64,000 nt of DNA from Cupriavidus yeoncheonensis (GTDB lineage: Bacteria > Pseudomonadota > Gammaproteobacteria > Burkholderiales > Burkholderiaceae): assembly GCF_905397275.1 (NCBI RefSeq), contig NZ_CAJPUY010000006.1:124001-188000 (forward strand), read 5' to 3'. The notes beneath the pieces were generated by a model. That model was not told where the DNA came from, did no database searches, and saw only the letters and a list, made by a program, of their open reading frames with translations. The position numbers and the translations under genes are program-made. Below are positions 55,215 through 63,729 of this stretch, one piece after another (positions within the stretch are counted from its first letter, which is position 1; each line of letters starts with the position of its first letter).

Positions 55215-55520
55215 ATGACAGCCGACAACCATGGCGGCGGCAAGCCGGGCGACATCCCGCCCGAGCAGTCGCTGATCGAGTACCCCAGTGATTTCCCCAT
55301 CAAGGTGATGGGCGCGATGCAGGACGGCTTTGCCGAAGCCATCGTGACGCTGGTGCAGGAGTTCGACCCTGGCTTCCACGCCGGCAAGATGGAGATGCGT
55401 CCGTCGAGCAAGGGCAACTACCTTGGCCTGACCGTCACGGTGCGGGTCACCAGCCGCGAGCAGCTCGACGATCTCTACCGCGCGCTGACGGCGCATCCGA
55501 TGGTGAAGGTGGTGCTGTAA
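55215..55520 (+). CDS. ybeD: YbeD/DUF493 family protein
   Basis: 101-residue small cytoplasmic protein of the DUF493 family, with the ferredoxin-like ACT-resembling core (IEYPSDFPIKVMGAMQDGFA, GNYLGLTVTVRVTSREQLDD, TAHPMVKVVL). An N-terminal disordered stretch of about 20 residues is present. In many Proteobacteria dacA-ybeD precede lipB-lipA; here ybeD is followed by a repeat region and an rRNA methyltransferase instead. Function uncertain, possibly regulatory. Confidence 0.88.
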   Translation: MTADNHGGGKPGDIPPEQSLIEYPSDFPIKVMGAMQDGFAEAIVTLVQEFDPGFHAGKMEMRPSSKGNYLGLTVTVRVTSREQLDDLYRALTAHPMVKVVL

Positions 55521-55552
55521 GGCATCGCGCTTCCGAAGTCGATTTGTTTTCT

Positions 55553-55675
55553 CCTCTCTCCCGCTGGCGGGAGAGAGGCCGGGGGAGAGGGCAGGCGGGG
55601 ACATACAGACGCCTGTCACTTCGTTGACACTCCGGCCCTCACCCCAACCCCTCTCCTGCCAACGGGAGAAGGGAG
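55553..55675. repeat. Palindromic intergenic repeat (REP-like)
   Basis: CCTCTCTCCCGC-TG-GCGGGAGAGAGG (55553-55578) is a perfect 12-base-pair stem. Downstream a second, degraded copy is seen in CCTCTCCTGCCAACGGGAGAAGGG (about 55650-55673), and GGGGGAGAGGGC is mirrored by GGCCCTCACCCC. Such paired hairpins are a dispersed element in several beta- and gammaproteobacterial genomes. It fills the 208-base gap after ybeD. Confidence 0.7.
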
Positions 55676-55728
55676 CCGCGCCGCAGCGTACGAACGCCGC
55701 GGCTTCGGCAAGTTTTCCCCATACCGAC

Positions 55729-56925
55729 ATGAACACCATCACCCTCAAGCCTGGCAAGGAAAAGTCCCTGCTGCGCCGCCACCCGTGGATCTACGCCACC
55801 GGGATCGCCACCACTGAAGGCCGCTGCGAGCCGGGCGCGACCGTCATCGTGCGCGCCGCCGACGGCCGTTTCCTGGCCAAGGCCGCCTACAGCCCGGAAT
55901 CGCAGATCCGCGCGCGCGCGTGGACCTTCGACGAGAACGAGCCGGTCGACCACGCGCTGTTCAAGCGCCGCGTGGCAGCGGCGATCGCCTATCGCCGGCA
56001 ATGGGTGAAGGACAGCGATGCGGTACGCCTGATCTTCGGCGAATCGGACCGCCTGCCGGGCCTGATCGTCGACTACTACGGCAACGGCGCCGATGGCCAG
56101 CTGGTGTGCCAGTTCAATTCCGCCGGCGTGGAGCACTGGAAGACCGCCATCGTGCAGGCGCTGGTCAGGGAAACCGGCTGCCCGAACGTGTACGAACGCT
56201 CCGACGCCGCCGTGCGCCAGCGCGAGGGGCTGGAGCTGGTGACCGGCGTGCTGGCCGGCGCCGAGCCCGATCCGGCGCTGTCGGTGACCGAGCATGGCGT
56301 GCGCTACTACGTGGACGTGCGCAACGGCCACAAGACCGGCTTCTATGTCGACCAGCGCGACAACCGCAAGCTGGTCGGCGACCTTGCCGCCGGGCGCGAG
56401 GTGCTGAACTGCTTCTGCTACACCGGTGGTTTTTCGCTGGCGGCGCTGCGTGGCGGTGCCACCTCGGTGACGTCGATCGATTCCTCGGGCGAGGCGCTGA
56501 AGATCGCCGCGGGCAATGTCGCGCTCAATGGCTTCGACGAGAACCGTGCGACCTGGCTCGACGCCGACGTGTTCAAGACGCTGCGCGAGTTCCGCGCGGA
56601 AGGGCGCCAGTTCGACCTGATCGTGCTCGACCCGCCCAAGTTCGCGCCGTCGGCCCAACACATCGACCGCGCCGCGCGCGCCTACAAGGAAATCAACCTC
56701 GTCGGCACGCAACTGCTGCGTCCGGGCGGGCTGCTGTTCACGTACTCGTGCTCGGGCGCGATCAGCATGGAGCTGTTCCAGAAGATCGTGGCCGGCGCGG
56801 TGACGGACGCGCGCGCCGATGCGCGCATCCTGCGCCGGCTGTCGGCGGGTACGGACCATCCGATGCTGTCGGCGTTCCCGGAAGGGGAGTATCTGAAGGG
56901 CTTGCTGCTGGAGAAGGTGGCCTGA
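55729..56925 (+). CDS. rlmI: Class I SAM-dependent rRNA methyltransferase, RlmI-like
   Basis: 398 residues: an N-terminal PUA domain (LKPGKEKSLLRRHPWIYATG, GATVIVRAADGRFLAKAAYS), a central RlmI/RlmL-like EEHEE part, and a Rossmann methyltransferase domain with VLNCFCYTGGFSLAALRGGA, the acid SVTSIDSSGEALKIA and the catalytic-loop LIVLDPPKFAPS, TYSCSGAIS. RlmI methylates C1962 of 23S rRNA at carbon 5. The ATG at 55729 begins the PUA domain. Nothing suggests specific regulation. Confidence 0.9.
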   Translation: MNTITLKPGKEKSLLRRHPWIYATGIATTEGRCEPGATVIVRAADGRFLAKAAYSPESQIRARAWTFDENEPVDHALFKRRVAAAIAYRRQWVKDSDAVRLIFGESDRLPGLIVDYYGNGADGQLVCQFNSAGVEHWKTAIVQALVRETGCPNVYERSDAAVRQREGLELVTGVLAGAEPDPALSVTEHGVRYYVDVRNGHKTGFYVDQRDNRKLVGDLAAGREVLNCFCYTGGFSLAALRGGATSVTSIDSSGEALKIAAGNVALNGFDENRATWLDADVFKTLREFRAEGRQFDLIVLDPPKFAPSAQHIDRAARAYKEINLVGTQLLRPGGLLFTYSCSGAISMELFQKIVAGAVTDARADARILRRLSAGTDHPMLSAFPEGEYLKGLLLEKVA

Positions 56926-56946
56926 AGACGGCCGGGCCGGCCGCGT

Positions 56947-59064
56947 TCAGCGCCACATATTGCGCATGCGGCTGGCCAGATCCACCGGCGCCAGCGTCGC
57001 CTTCGAAGGCGACGCTCCCGGCATCGGCGGAGGCGGCCAGGACCGGCTGTAGAAATTCGGCATCACCCGGTTCGGCAGGAAACGCGTGCGCGACGCATAC
57101 ACGTGGCGATCGCCGAACCCCGGCTGCTGGTGCACATAGAAGCGCTGCGGCACTACGACGTCCAGATGGTCCCTGGCGCGCGTCATGGCCACATACAGCA
57201 GCCGCCTTTCCTCTTCGATCTCTTCCGTGGTGCCCGTCGCCAGGTCGGACGGCATGCAGCCGTCCACGGCATTGAGCACGTACACCGCCTTCCATTCCTG
57301 GCCCTTGGCCGAGTGGATCGTCGACAGGATCAGGAAATCCTCATCGCGCAGCGGCACGCCCGATTCATCGCTTGACGCACTGGGCGGGTCCAGCGTCAGT
57401 TCCGTCAGGAAGCGCTCGCGCGAGGCATAGGTCGCGGCAATGCGTTCGAGCTGCTGCAGGTCGGCCATGCGCGCGGCGGCATCGTCGTGGATGCGCTCCA
57501 GGTGCGGCTGGTACCAGGCGATGACCTGCTCGAACTCCGACGGCCACGGCGACGCCGGCCCGAGCAGCGTGCGGGCCAGCGCCAGCAGGTCGGCCCAGGC
57601 CGGTGCGGCGGCTGGCGGCGCCTCGAATGATTCCAGCGCGAACAGCGGCTCGGTGGCGACCGCGAGCGCGTCGAGCACGCGCGCGGCGGTCTTGGGCCCG
57701 ATGCCGGGCAGCAGCTGCAGCGTGCGGAAACCCGCGATGCGGTCGAGCGGATTCTGGAGCCAGCGCACCACGGCCATCGCGTCCTTCACGTGCGTGGATT
57801 CGAGGAACTTGAGGCCGCCGAACTTCACGAACGGGATATTGCGCCGGGCCAGTTCGATCTCGAGCTGGGCGCTGTGGTCGGCAGCGCGGAACAGCACCGC
57901 CTGCGCCATCAGCGCCAGGCCCGCCTCGCGCCGCTCGAGCACGCGCTCGACCACGTAGCGGGCCTGGTCGGCCTCATCGTTGACGACGACCACGCCCGGC
58001 TTCTCGGCCGACGCGCGCTCGGACCACAGATCCTTCGTGTAGCGCTCGGCGGCGAGCCCGATCACCGCGTTGGCGGCCTGCAGGATCGGCTGCGTCGAAC
58101 GGTAGTTCTGCGACAGCGTGACCTGCTGCGCGGGCGGCGTGAACTGCGCGGGGAAATCGAGGATATTGCGCACGGTGGCGCCGCGGAACGCATAGATCGA
58201 CTGCGCGTCGTCGCCAACCACCGTGAGGCCGCAACCGTCGGGCCGCAGCGCCAGCAGGATCGACGCCTGCAGCGCGTTGGTATCCTGGTATTCGTCGACC
58301 AGCACATGGTCGAAGCGCGCGCCCATGTCCTGCGCGATGGCGGGTTCGGTCAAGGCCTGCGCCCAGTACAGCAGCAGGTCGTCGTAGTCGAGCACCTGCT
58401 GTTTCTGCTTGGCCTCCACATAGCCCGCGAACAGCGCGCGCAGCGCATCGACCCACATGGTGTAGCGCGGGAACCAGAGCTTGAGCACGTCTTCGAGCGG
58501 CGCCTGCGTGTTGACCACGCGCGAATAGATCGACAGGCAGGTTTCCTTCTTCGGGAAGCGGCTGGCCTGCTCGGACAACCCCAGGTCGTGCCGCACCACG
58601 TGCATCAGGTCGGCCGCGTCGCCGCGGTCGCAGATGGTGAAGGCCGGTGACAGTCCCAGCGTTTCCGCATATTCGCGCAGCAGGCGCGCGCCGATCGCGT
58701 GGAAGGTGCCGGACCACTGCAGCGCGGCCCGGCCGGCGCCGGTACTGGTGCCGAGCGCCTGGTCGACGATGCGCTCCACGCGCCGCCCCATCTCCGCCGC
58801 CGCGCGGCGTGAAAAGGTCAACAGCAGGATGCGGCGCGGATCGGTGCCATTGAGCACCAGGTGCGCGACACGATGCGCGAGCGTATTGGTCTTGCCGGAG
58901 CCCGCGCCCGCGATGATCAGCAGCGGTCCGTCGCTGTGATGCTCGACCGCCGTGCGCTGCTCCGGATTGAGCCGTGCCAGGTAGGCGGGGACGTCATCGT
59001 CCGGCGAGGCTGGTTCGGCAAGGGCGGAAGGCGATTCCGCAAGGGGGGCAAGATCCAGTGACAC
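56947..59064 (-). CDS. UvrD/Rep-family ATP-dependent DNA helicase
   Basis: 705-residue superfamily 1A helicase. Motif I GAGSGKTNTLAHRVAHLVLN is near residue 55, motif Ia LLLTFSRRAAAEMGRRV, motif II DEYQDTN near 255, motif III VGDDAQSIYAFRGA, motif IV NYRSTQPILQ, motif V TIHSAKGQEWKAVYVLN and motif VI ERRLLYVAMTRARDHL. It moves 3'-5' on single-stranded DNA. I use the GTG at 59064 (VSLDLAPL): a longer frame to 59205 would run into the terminator of the preceding gene. The C-terminus is a Pro-rich tail of about 50 residues. Confidence 0.9.
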   Translation of the reverse strand: MSLDLAPLAESPSALAEPASPDDDVPAYLARLNPEQRTAVEHHSDGPLLIIAGAGSGKTNTLAHRVAHLVLNGTDPRRILLLTFSRRAAAEMGRRVERIVDQALGTSTGAGRAALQWSGTFHAIGARLLREYAETLGLSPAFTICDRGDAADLMHVVRHDLGLSEQASRFPKKETCLSIYSRVVNTQAPLEDVLKLWFPRYTMWVDALRALFAGYVEAKQKQQVLDYDDLLLYWAQALTEPAIAQDMGARFDHVLVDEYQDTNALQASILLALRPDGCGLTVVGDDAQSIYAFRGATVRNILDFPAQFTPPAQQVTLSQNYRSTQPILQAANAVIGLAAERYTKDLWSERASAEKPGVVVVNDEADQARYVVERVLERREAGLALMAQAVLFRAADHSAQLEIELARRNIPFVKFGGLKFLESTHVKDAMAVVRWLQNPLDRIAGFRTLQLLPGIGPKTAARVLDALAVATEPLFALESFEAPPAAAPAWADLLALARTLLGPASPWPSEFEQVIAWYQPHLERIHDDAAARMADLQQLERIAATYASRERFLTELTLDPPSASSDESGVPLRDEDFLILSTIHSAKGQEWKAVYVLNAVDGCMPSDLATGTTEEIEEERRLLYVAMTRARDHLDVVVPQRFYVHQQPGFGDRHVYASRTRFLPNRVMPNFYSRSWPPPPMPGASPSKATLAPVDLASRMRNMWR

Positions 59065-59185
59065 GGGCGGGCGGTTCGGGTGTGTGGCCGCCGTCGATGG
59101 CGGGCAGGAAGACTGGCGCAAACTGTATATCCATACAGGCCATGGGCGCAAGCCGGTCGAAGCGCGCGCGGCACCGGTCCAACAA

Positions 59186-59210
59186 AAAAGGTGCTCGATG
59201 AGCACCTTTT
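59186..59210 (-). terminator. Intrinsic terminator between the TlpA-like gene and the helicase gene
   Basis: AAAAGGTGCTC-GAT-GAGCACCTTTT is an 11-base-pair perfect stem with A/T tracts on both sides. It ends the minus-strand transcript from the TlpA-like gene and works in both orientations. Confidence 0.9.
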
Positions 59211-59232
59211 CGCAGCCGTTGCCGGGAATTCG

Positions 59233-59769
59233 TCAGGCCGCCTGGCCCAGCGCGCCGTCGAGCAGCTTGTGCAGGGCGTCCCATTCGGGCTCGCCGACAT
59301 AGCGCTTCAGGATGCGGCCGTCCTTGTCGACGACGAAGGTGGTCGGCGTCAGCTGCACATTGCCGAAGGCCTTGGCGGCGGCACCGTCCGAGTCCATCGC
59401 GACCTTGAACGGCAGCCCGCGTGTCTTGGCGTAGTTCATCACGTACATCGGCGGATCGTAGTTCATGGCCACGGCCACAAATTCCAGGCCCTTGCCCTTG
59501 AACTGCTCGTAGGTGCGGACCATGTCCGGCATTTCCTTGACGCAGGTGGCGCAGCTCGTGGCCCAGAAGTTGATCAGGTAGACCTTGCCCTTGAGGTCGC
59601 CCGTACTGACCTTCTCGCCCGAGAGCAGCGTGAAGGTGGCGGCGGGTACCTGGCTCGAAGGCGACAGCGCGCGGTAGCCGAACCAGCCCAGCGCGGCGAG
59701 TACGACGACGACCACGGCGATGGGCCACAGCTTGCGGGGTTTGGAGGTGGCGGAGGCGGCGTTTGTCAT
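59233..59769 (-). CDS. TlpA-family membrane-anchored thioredoxin
   Basis: 178 residues: one N-terminal membrane anchor (LWPIAVVVVVLAALGWFGYR), then a periplasmic thioredoxin fold with active-site pair Cys73-Ala-Thr-Cys76 in LINFWATSCATCVKEMPDMV, and the cis-proline region VQLTPTTFVVDKDGRIL. TlpA/ResA-type proteins reduce disulfides for cytochrome c or oxidase copper-site maturation. The ATG at 59769 starts the short cytoplasmic tail. The neighbouring gene at 59886 encodes another periplasmic thioredoxin-fold protein. Confidence 0.92.
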   Translation of the reverse strand: MTNAASATSKPRKLWPIAVVVVVLAALGWFGYRALSPSSQVPAATFTLLSGEKVSTGDLKGKVYLINFWATSCATCVKEMPDMVRTYEQFKGKGLEFVAVAMNYDPPMYVMNYAKTRGLPFKVAMDSDGAAAKAFGNVQLTPTTFVVDKDGRILKRYVGEPEWDALHKLLDGALGQAA

Positions 59770-59885
59770 GGCAATGCGGTCCGGCATGGGCCGGGCCCGT
59801 TCAACTGGCAACAGCGCATTCTAAACCCGGGCGCGGCGCGATGCCGTAATGCTTCGCCTGCGTCAATCCGCCGCAGCCGGCGTGC

Positions 59886-60389
59886 TCAGCGTGCAGTGGC
59901 GACGGCAGCACGTGCCTGGCCCAGCGCCTGTTCAAGATAGGCGCCGTAGAAATCGGGCTGGAGGCCGCGCAACGGGCCGGCGGCCTGCCGCCCGTCGCGA
60001 TCGAGGAACAGCACGGTCGGGGCCACGCGTACCTGGTGGGCCCGCGCCCACGCGCGCGCGGTGGTCATGGTGCCGTCGGTGTCGCGCAGCGGCGTGTCGG
60101 CGGTCATGTCGACTTCGCGCACCGCTATCTCGCCGGCCGCTGCCTGCGGGCCGAGATAGCTCTTGCGCACGGTGTCGCAGTAGCCGCAATCGGGCAGCGA
60201 AACCAGCACCACGAGCGGCTCTCCGCGGCGCGCCGCGTCGGCGGCGTGGGCGGCCAGGTCGGTTGCACGCGGCAGGTGCGGCAGGTGTGGCGTACCCGCG
60301 CCGGCGCGGCCGGCGAGCGTGGCCAATGCCAGCAGTGCGGCTGCCGCAAGACGAACGGAGGGGCGACGGGTCGGGATGAGCGGGGGCAT
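59886..60389 (-). CDS. Exported thioredoxin-fold protein (SoxW/DsbE-like)
   Basis: 167 residues with an N-terminal export signal (VRLAAAALLALATLAGRAGA) and a thioredoxin fold carrying Cys68-Gly-Tyr-Cys71 in VVLVSLPDCGYCDTVRKSYL and the cis-proline strand VRVAPTVLFLDRDGRQAAGP. It is expected to act as a periplasmic disulfide reductant. The ATG at 60389 gives a proper signal peptide. It is 116 bases upstream of the TlpA-like gene in the same direction, so the two may act together. Confidence 0.85.
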   Translation of the reverse strand: MPPLIPTRRPSVRLAAAALLALATLAGRAGAGTPHLPHLPRATDLAAHAADAARRGEPLVVLVSLPDCGYCDTVRKSYLGPQAAAGEIAVREVDMTADTPLRDTDGTMTTARAWARAHQVRVAPTVLFLDRDGRQAAGPLRGLQPDFYGAYLEQALGQARAAVATAR

Positions 60390-60519
60390 GGTGTGAAGCG
60401 CAGCAAGCACGGGCCGGCGGCTTCCCGGATAATACCGGTTTCCGCCCGGCGGCGAGGCGCCTGCCCGCCGTCGTCCCCGGCCCAGACAATAAGCGCCGCA
60501 CCGTACGGCCACGTCCCCG

Positions 60520-61116
60520 ATGCCCCTTGCTCAGGTCTGTCAGTGGTTCTCCCGGCTCAGCGTGGTGCTGCCGGCCATGCTCGCCGTGGCCTGGCTCGGC
60601 GCGTGTTCGCCGCGCTATGACTGGCGCACGATCCAGTCGGGCGAGGGCGGCTATGCCGCGCTCTACCCGGGCAAGCCCACGAGCGCCGCGCGCGACGTCG
60701 CGATTGCCGGGCACAAGCTGCCGATGACCATGGAGGCGGCGCGCGTCGACGACATGTTGTTCGCGGTCGGCGTGGTCACATTGCCGGCCGACGATGCCGC
60801 GCTGCGCCGCGAGGCGCTGGCCGCCATGCAGTCCGGCCTGCTGGCCAACCTTGGCGTGCATGCCGGCGAGCCCGCGCGCACGCGCGCGGTGACGATCCAG
60901 TCCGCCGACCAGCCGGCGCGGCCGCTCGATGGCATCGAGGTCGAGGCGAGCGGGGTGTCGCCGCAGGATCAGTTGCCGCGCCGCCTGACCGCGCGGCTCG
61001 TGGCCGTCGGCACGCGCGCCTACCAGGCCGTGGTGCTGGAGTCGGGCGATGGTGCGCGCGACCAGCGCCACGCGGAGCAGGTGGAGCAGTTCCTGGGCGG
61101 GTTCCATCCATATTGA
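60520..61116 (+). CDS. Lipoprotein of unknown function
   Basis: 198 residues. The lipobox is in AWLGAC after a hydrophobic stretch, and the mature part begins SPRYDWRTIQSGEGGYAALY, with GKPTSAARDVAIAGHKLPMT and LTARLVAVGTRAYQAVVLES. Conserved proteins of this type occur across Burkholderiaceae without assigned function. It is divergent from the thioredoxin-fold pair. Confidence 0.8.
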   Translation: MPLAQVCQWFSRLSVVLPAMLAVAWLGACSPRYDWRTIQSGEGGYAALYPGKPTSAARDVAIAGHKLPMTMEAARVDDMLFAVGVVTLPADDAALRREALAAMQSGLLANLGVHAGEPARTRAVTIQSADQPARPLDGIEVEASGVSPQDQLPRRLTARLVAVGTRAYQAVVLESGDGARDQRHAEQVEQFLGGFHPY

Positions 61117-61152
61117 TCCGCCCCCGATGGTTTTGTCTGAAGGAGAGAAGTG

Positions 61153-61797
61153 ATGCGTTGGGAAGTCTGGCTGGCCTATTTCGCCGCGTGCTGGGTCATT
61201 GCCGTGTCGCCCGGTTCGGGCGCGGTCCTGTCGATGAGCCATGGCCTGTCGTACGGCGTGCGCAGGACGTCGACCACGATCTTCGGCCTGCAGGCCGGGC
61301 TGGTCATCATCCTGCTTGTCGCCGGTGGCGGGCTGGGGGCGCTGCTGCTGGCGTCGGAGCATGCGTTCGCGGCGGTCAAGACCGTGGGGGCCATGTACCT
61401 GATCTACCTGGGCCTGCAGCAATGGCGCGCGCGGGTCGAGGAGGGGAGTGCAACGAACGGCAACGAAGCCGTGCGCGTGACGCTCATGAGCCCGCGCCGG
61501 CGCTTCGCCACCGGCCTGCTGACCAACGTGACCAACCCGAAGGGCATCATCTTCATGGTCGCGGTGCTGCCGCAGTTCATCGATCCCACGCATCCGCTCG
61601 CGCCGCAGCTGGCCATCCTCGCCGCGACGATGTGTGGCGTGGATCTGGTCGTCATGCACGGCTATGCGCTGCTGGCTTCGCGCATGCAGGGCCTGTTCCG
61701 CAATGCGCGCGCCGTGCGCTGGCAGAACCGTTTCTTCGGCAGCGTGCTGATGGCGGTCGGCGCGGCGCTGTTCTTCGTGCGGCGCCAGCACGCCTGA
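61153..61797 (+). CDS. LysE/RhtB-family amino acid exporter
   Basis: 214-residue, six-helix exporter of the LysE/RhtB family. Signature AVSPGSGAVLSMSHGLSYGV in helix 1, GLQAGLVIILLVAGGGLGAL, and the TNVTNPKGIIFMVAVLPQF segment typical of the family. It would export a neutral amino acid or homoserine-lactone-type molecule. The ATG at 61153 directly follows a GTG; AGGAGAGAAG precedes both. Single-gene unit, probably. Confidence 0.9.
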   Translation: MRWEVWLAYFAACWVIAVSPGSGAVLSMSHGLSYGVRRTSTTIFGLQAGLVIILLVAGGGLGALLLASEHAFAAVKTVGAMYLIYLGLQQWRARVEEGSATNGNEAVRVTLMSPRRRFATGLLTNVTNPKGIIFMVAVLPQFIDPTHPLAPQLAILAATMCGVDLVVMHGYALLASRMQGLFRNARAVRWQNRFFGSVLMAVGAALFFVRRQHA

Positions 61798-61881
61798 AGC
61801 CGGCTTGCCGGGCGCGTGCTGGCGGCAAGCGGCCCGGTTTGCTTCAATGAGGAGGAAACCCTCGCCGCGGAGATCCCCCTG

Positions 61882-62055
61882 ATGCCGACTTTCCCGCTTG
61901 TGCATGCCGGTACGTCTGCGCGCCCCGCGCATACCGTGCCGCCTGTCGACGACCCGCTGCCGCCGGGTATTCCCCCCGATCTGCCCCTGCCGCCGGAAGA
62001 GGATCCGGTGCCGCCACCCGTGGATCCGCCTGTCGGCGTGCCGCCGCGGCGCTGA
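61882..62055 (+). CDS. Proline-rich 57-residue protein
   Basis: MPTFPLVHAGTSARPAHTVP followed by a segment that is about half proline with acidic residues (DDPLPPGIPPDLPLPPEEDP, VPPPVDPPVGVPPRR). GGAGA lies eight bases before the ATG. It has no signal peptide or membrane helix. Such short polyproline peptides may bind SH3-like or chaperone partners; nothing is known. Placement between lysE and the convergent yifB leaves no operon context. Confidence 0.5.
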   Translation: MPTFPLVHAGTSARPAHTVPPVDDPLPPGIPPDLPLPPEEDPVPPPVDPPVGVPPRR

Positions 62056-62071
62056 ACGCATCCCGGGGACA

Positions 62072-63613
62072 TCAGCCGGGAGTGCGCAGGGCACGCCGGT
62101 ACTGGATCGCCTCGCCCACGTGCGCGGTGGTGAGGACCTCGGCGCCTTCCAGGTCGGCGATCGTGCGGGCCACCTTGAGCACCCGGAAGTAGGAGCGCGC
62201 CGACCATGCCAGCCGGGCCATGGCCCCGCGCAGCAAGGCCTGGGCGGTCGGCTCCAGCGGGCAGTGGTGGTCGATCTCGCGTCCGGCCAGGTCGCTGTTG
62301 GGTTTGCCCTGCCGCGCCAGCTGGCGTTCGCGCGCAGCCAGCACGCGTGCGCGCACCATTTCGCTGGGTTCTCCCGCGGGGCCGTCCAGCATCTCGCCCT
62401 GGTCCTGGGCCGGTACCTCGATCTGGAGGTCGATCCGGTCGAGCAGCGGCCCCGAAATCTTCGACTGGTAGCGCCGGATCTGGTCCGGCGTGCAGCGGCA
62501 CGCGCGCTCCGGATGGCCAAGGTAGCCGCAGGGGCAGGGGTTCATGGCGGCCACGAACTGGAAGCTGGCCGGGAAGTCGGCATGGCTCGCGGCGCGGGCG
62601 ATGGTGATGCGGCCCGATTCCAGTGGTTCGCGCAGCACTTCCAATACCTTGCGGTCGAACTCGGGCAACTCGTCCAGGAACAATACGCCGTGGTGTGCCA
62701 GCGAGATCTCGCCAGGGCGCGGGTTCCCGCCGCCGCCGACCATGGCCGGCGGCGAGGCGGTGTGGTGAGGCGACCGGCATGGCCGCACGCCCCATCGCGA
62801 CGGCTTGAAGCCGCCGGGTGTCAGGCTGAGCACGGCGGCCGATTCCAGCGCCTCGTCGAGCGACATGGGCGGCAGCAGTCCGGGCAGGCGCTGGGCCAGC
62901 ATGGACTTGCCGGTGCCGGGCGGCCCCACGAGCAGGGCCGAATGCTGGCCCGCGGCAGCCACTTCCAGCGCCCGCCGCGCCTGCGCCTGGCCGCGTACGT
63001 CGCACAGGTCCGGGCCGGGTTCCGGCACTAGCGCGAGCGTGGCCGGGACGGCGCGGGCAATGCGCTGGTCGAGCGGCGGCGCGAAGTGGCTGCAAACCTC
63101 GCGCAGCGTGGCGGCGCCGTGGACGGTCAGGTCTTCGATCAGTGCCGCCTCGGCGCCGTTGCCGGCCGCCACCAGGAATGCGCGCGGCGTGCCGCCGCAG
63201 GCCCGGTGCACGGCGTTCTCGCGTGCCAGGCGCATGGCCATGGCCAGCGCGCCGCGAACCGGCCGCAGGTCGCCCGACAGCGACAGCTCGGCGGCGAACT
63301 CATACTGATCCAGCTCTGCCGAAGGAATCTGCCCGCTTGCCGCCAGGATGCCCAGTGCGATCGCCAGGTCGAAGCGGCCCGACTCTTTCGGAAGGTCCGC
63401 CGGCGCCAGGTTGACCGTGATCCGGCGGTTGGGGAATTCGAAGCCGCTGTTGAGGATGGCGGCGCGCACGCGCTCGCGGCTTTCGCGCACGCCGGTGTCG
63501 GCCAGTCCGACGATGGTGAAGACGGGCAGGCCATTGGCCAGGTGGGTTTCGACGCGCACGGGCGGCGCTTCGATGCCGGTGAGCGCACGGCTGTGCAGGA
63601 CGGCAAGGCTCAT
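62072..63613 (-). CDS. comM: YifB/ComM-family magnesium-chelatase-like AAA ATPase
   Basis: 513 residues, standard length. An N-terminal ChlI-type fold (GIEAPPVRVETHLANGLPVF, TIVGLADTGVRESRERVRAA, PADLPKESGRFDLAIALGIL), Walker A GPPGTGKSM near residue 228, the RPCRSPHHTASPPAMVGGGG insert and Walker B HHGVLFLDELPEF, then a C-terminal Mg-chelatase domain. In transformable bacteria ComM is a helicase extending branch migration during natural transformation. A cysteine quartet CPCGYLGHPERACRC could bind zinc. GTC-rich upstream sequence shows no clear ribosome site. Confidence 0.9.
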   Translation of the reverse strand: MSLAVLHSRALTGIEAPPVRVETHLANGLPVFTIVGLADTGVRESRERVRAAILNSGFEFPNRRITVNLAPADLPKESGRFDLAIALGILAASGQIPSAELDQYEFAAELSLSGDLRPVRGALAMAMRLARENAVHRACGGTPRAFLVAAGNGAEAALIEDLTVHGAATLREVCSHFAPPLDQRIARAVPATLALVPEPGPDLCDVRGQAQARRALEVAAAGQHSALLVGPPGTGKSMLAQRLPGLLPPMSLDEALESAAVLSLTPGGFKPSRWGVRPCRSPHHTASPPAMVGGGGNPRPGEISLAHHGVLFLDELPEFDRKVLEVLREPLESGRITIARAASHADFPASFQFVAAMNPCPCGYLGHPERACRCTPDQIRRYQSKISGPLLDRIDLQIEVPAQDQGEMLDGPAGEPSEMVRARVLAARERQLARQGKPNSDLAGREIDHHCPLEPTAQALLRGAMARLAWSARSYFRVLKVARTIADLEGAEVLTTAHVGEAIQYRRALRTPG

Positions 63614-63672
63614 GTCTCGAAAGTCGCTGTGACGCGGTTGTGATGGAAGCCGGTTGTGGAAACGTTAACGAA

Positions 63673-63699
63673 AAAGGCCGCCGTGGAACGGCGGCCTTT
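63673..63699 (-). terminator. Intrinsic terminator after ubiK
   Basis: AAAGGCCGCCGT-GGA-ACGGCGGCCTTT is a perfect 12-base-pair stem with A/T flanks on both sides, 31 bases beyond the ubiK stop and 60 bases before the comM start. It separates the two minus-strand genes. Confidence 0.92.
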
Positions 63700-63729
63700 C
63701 GGCAAAGGGTCGGGCCAGCGGCCTGGGCG

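Noticed and set aside
59065-59205. Longer N-terminus for the UvrD-like helicase
   Set aside because: The extra codons overlap the intrinsic terminator of the TlpA-like gene and encode no domain.
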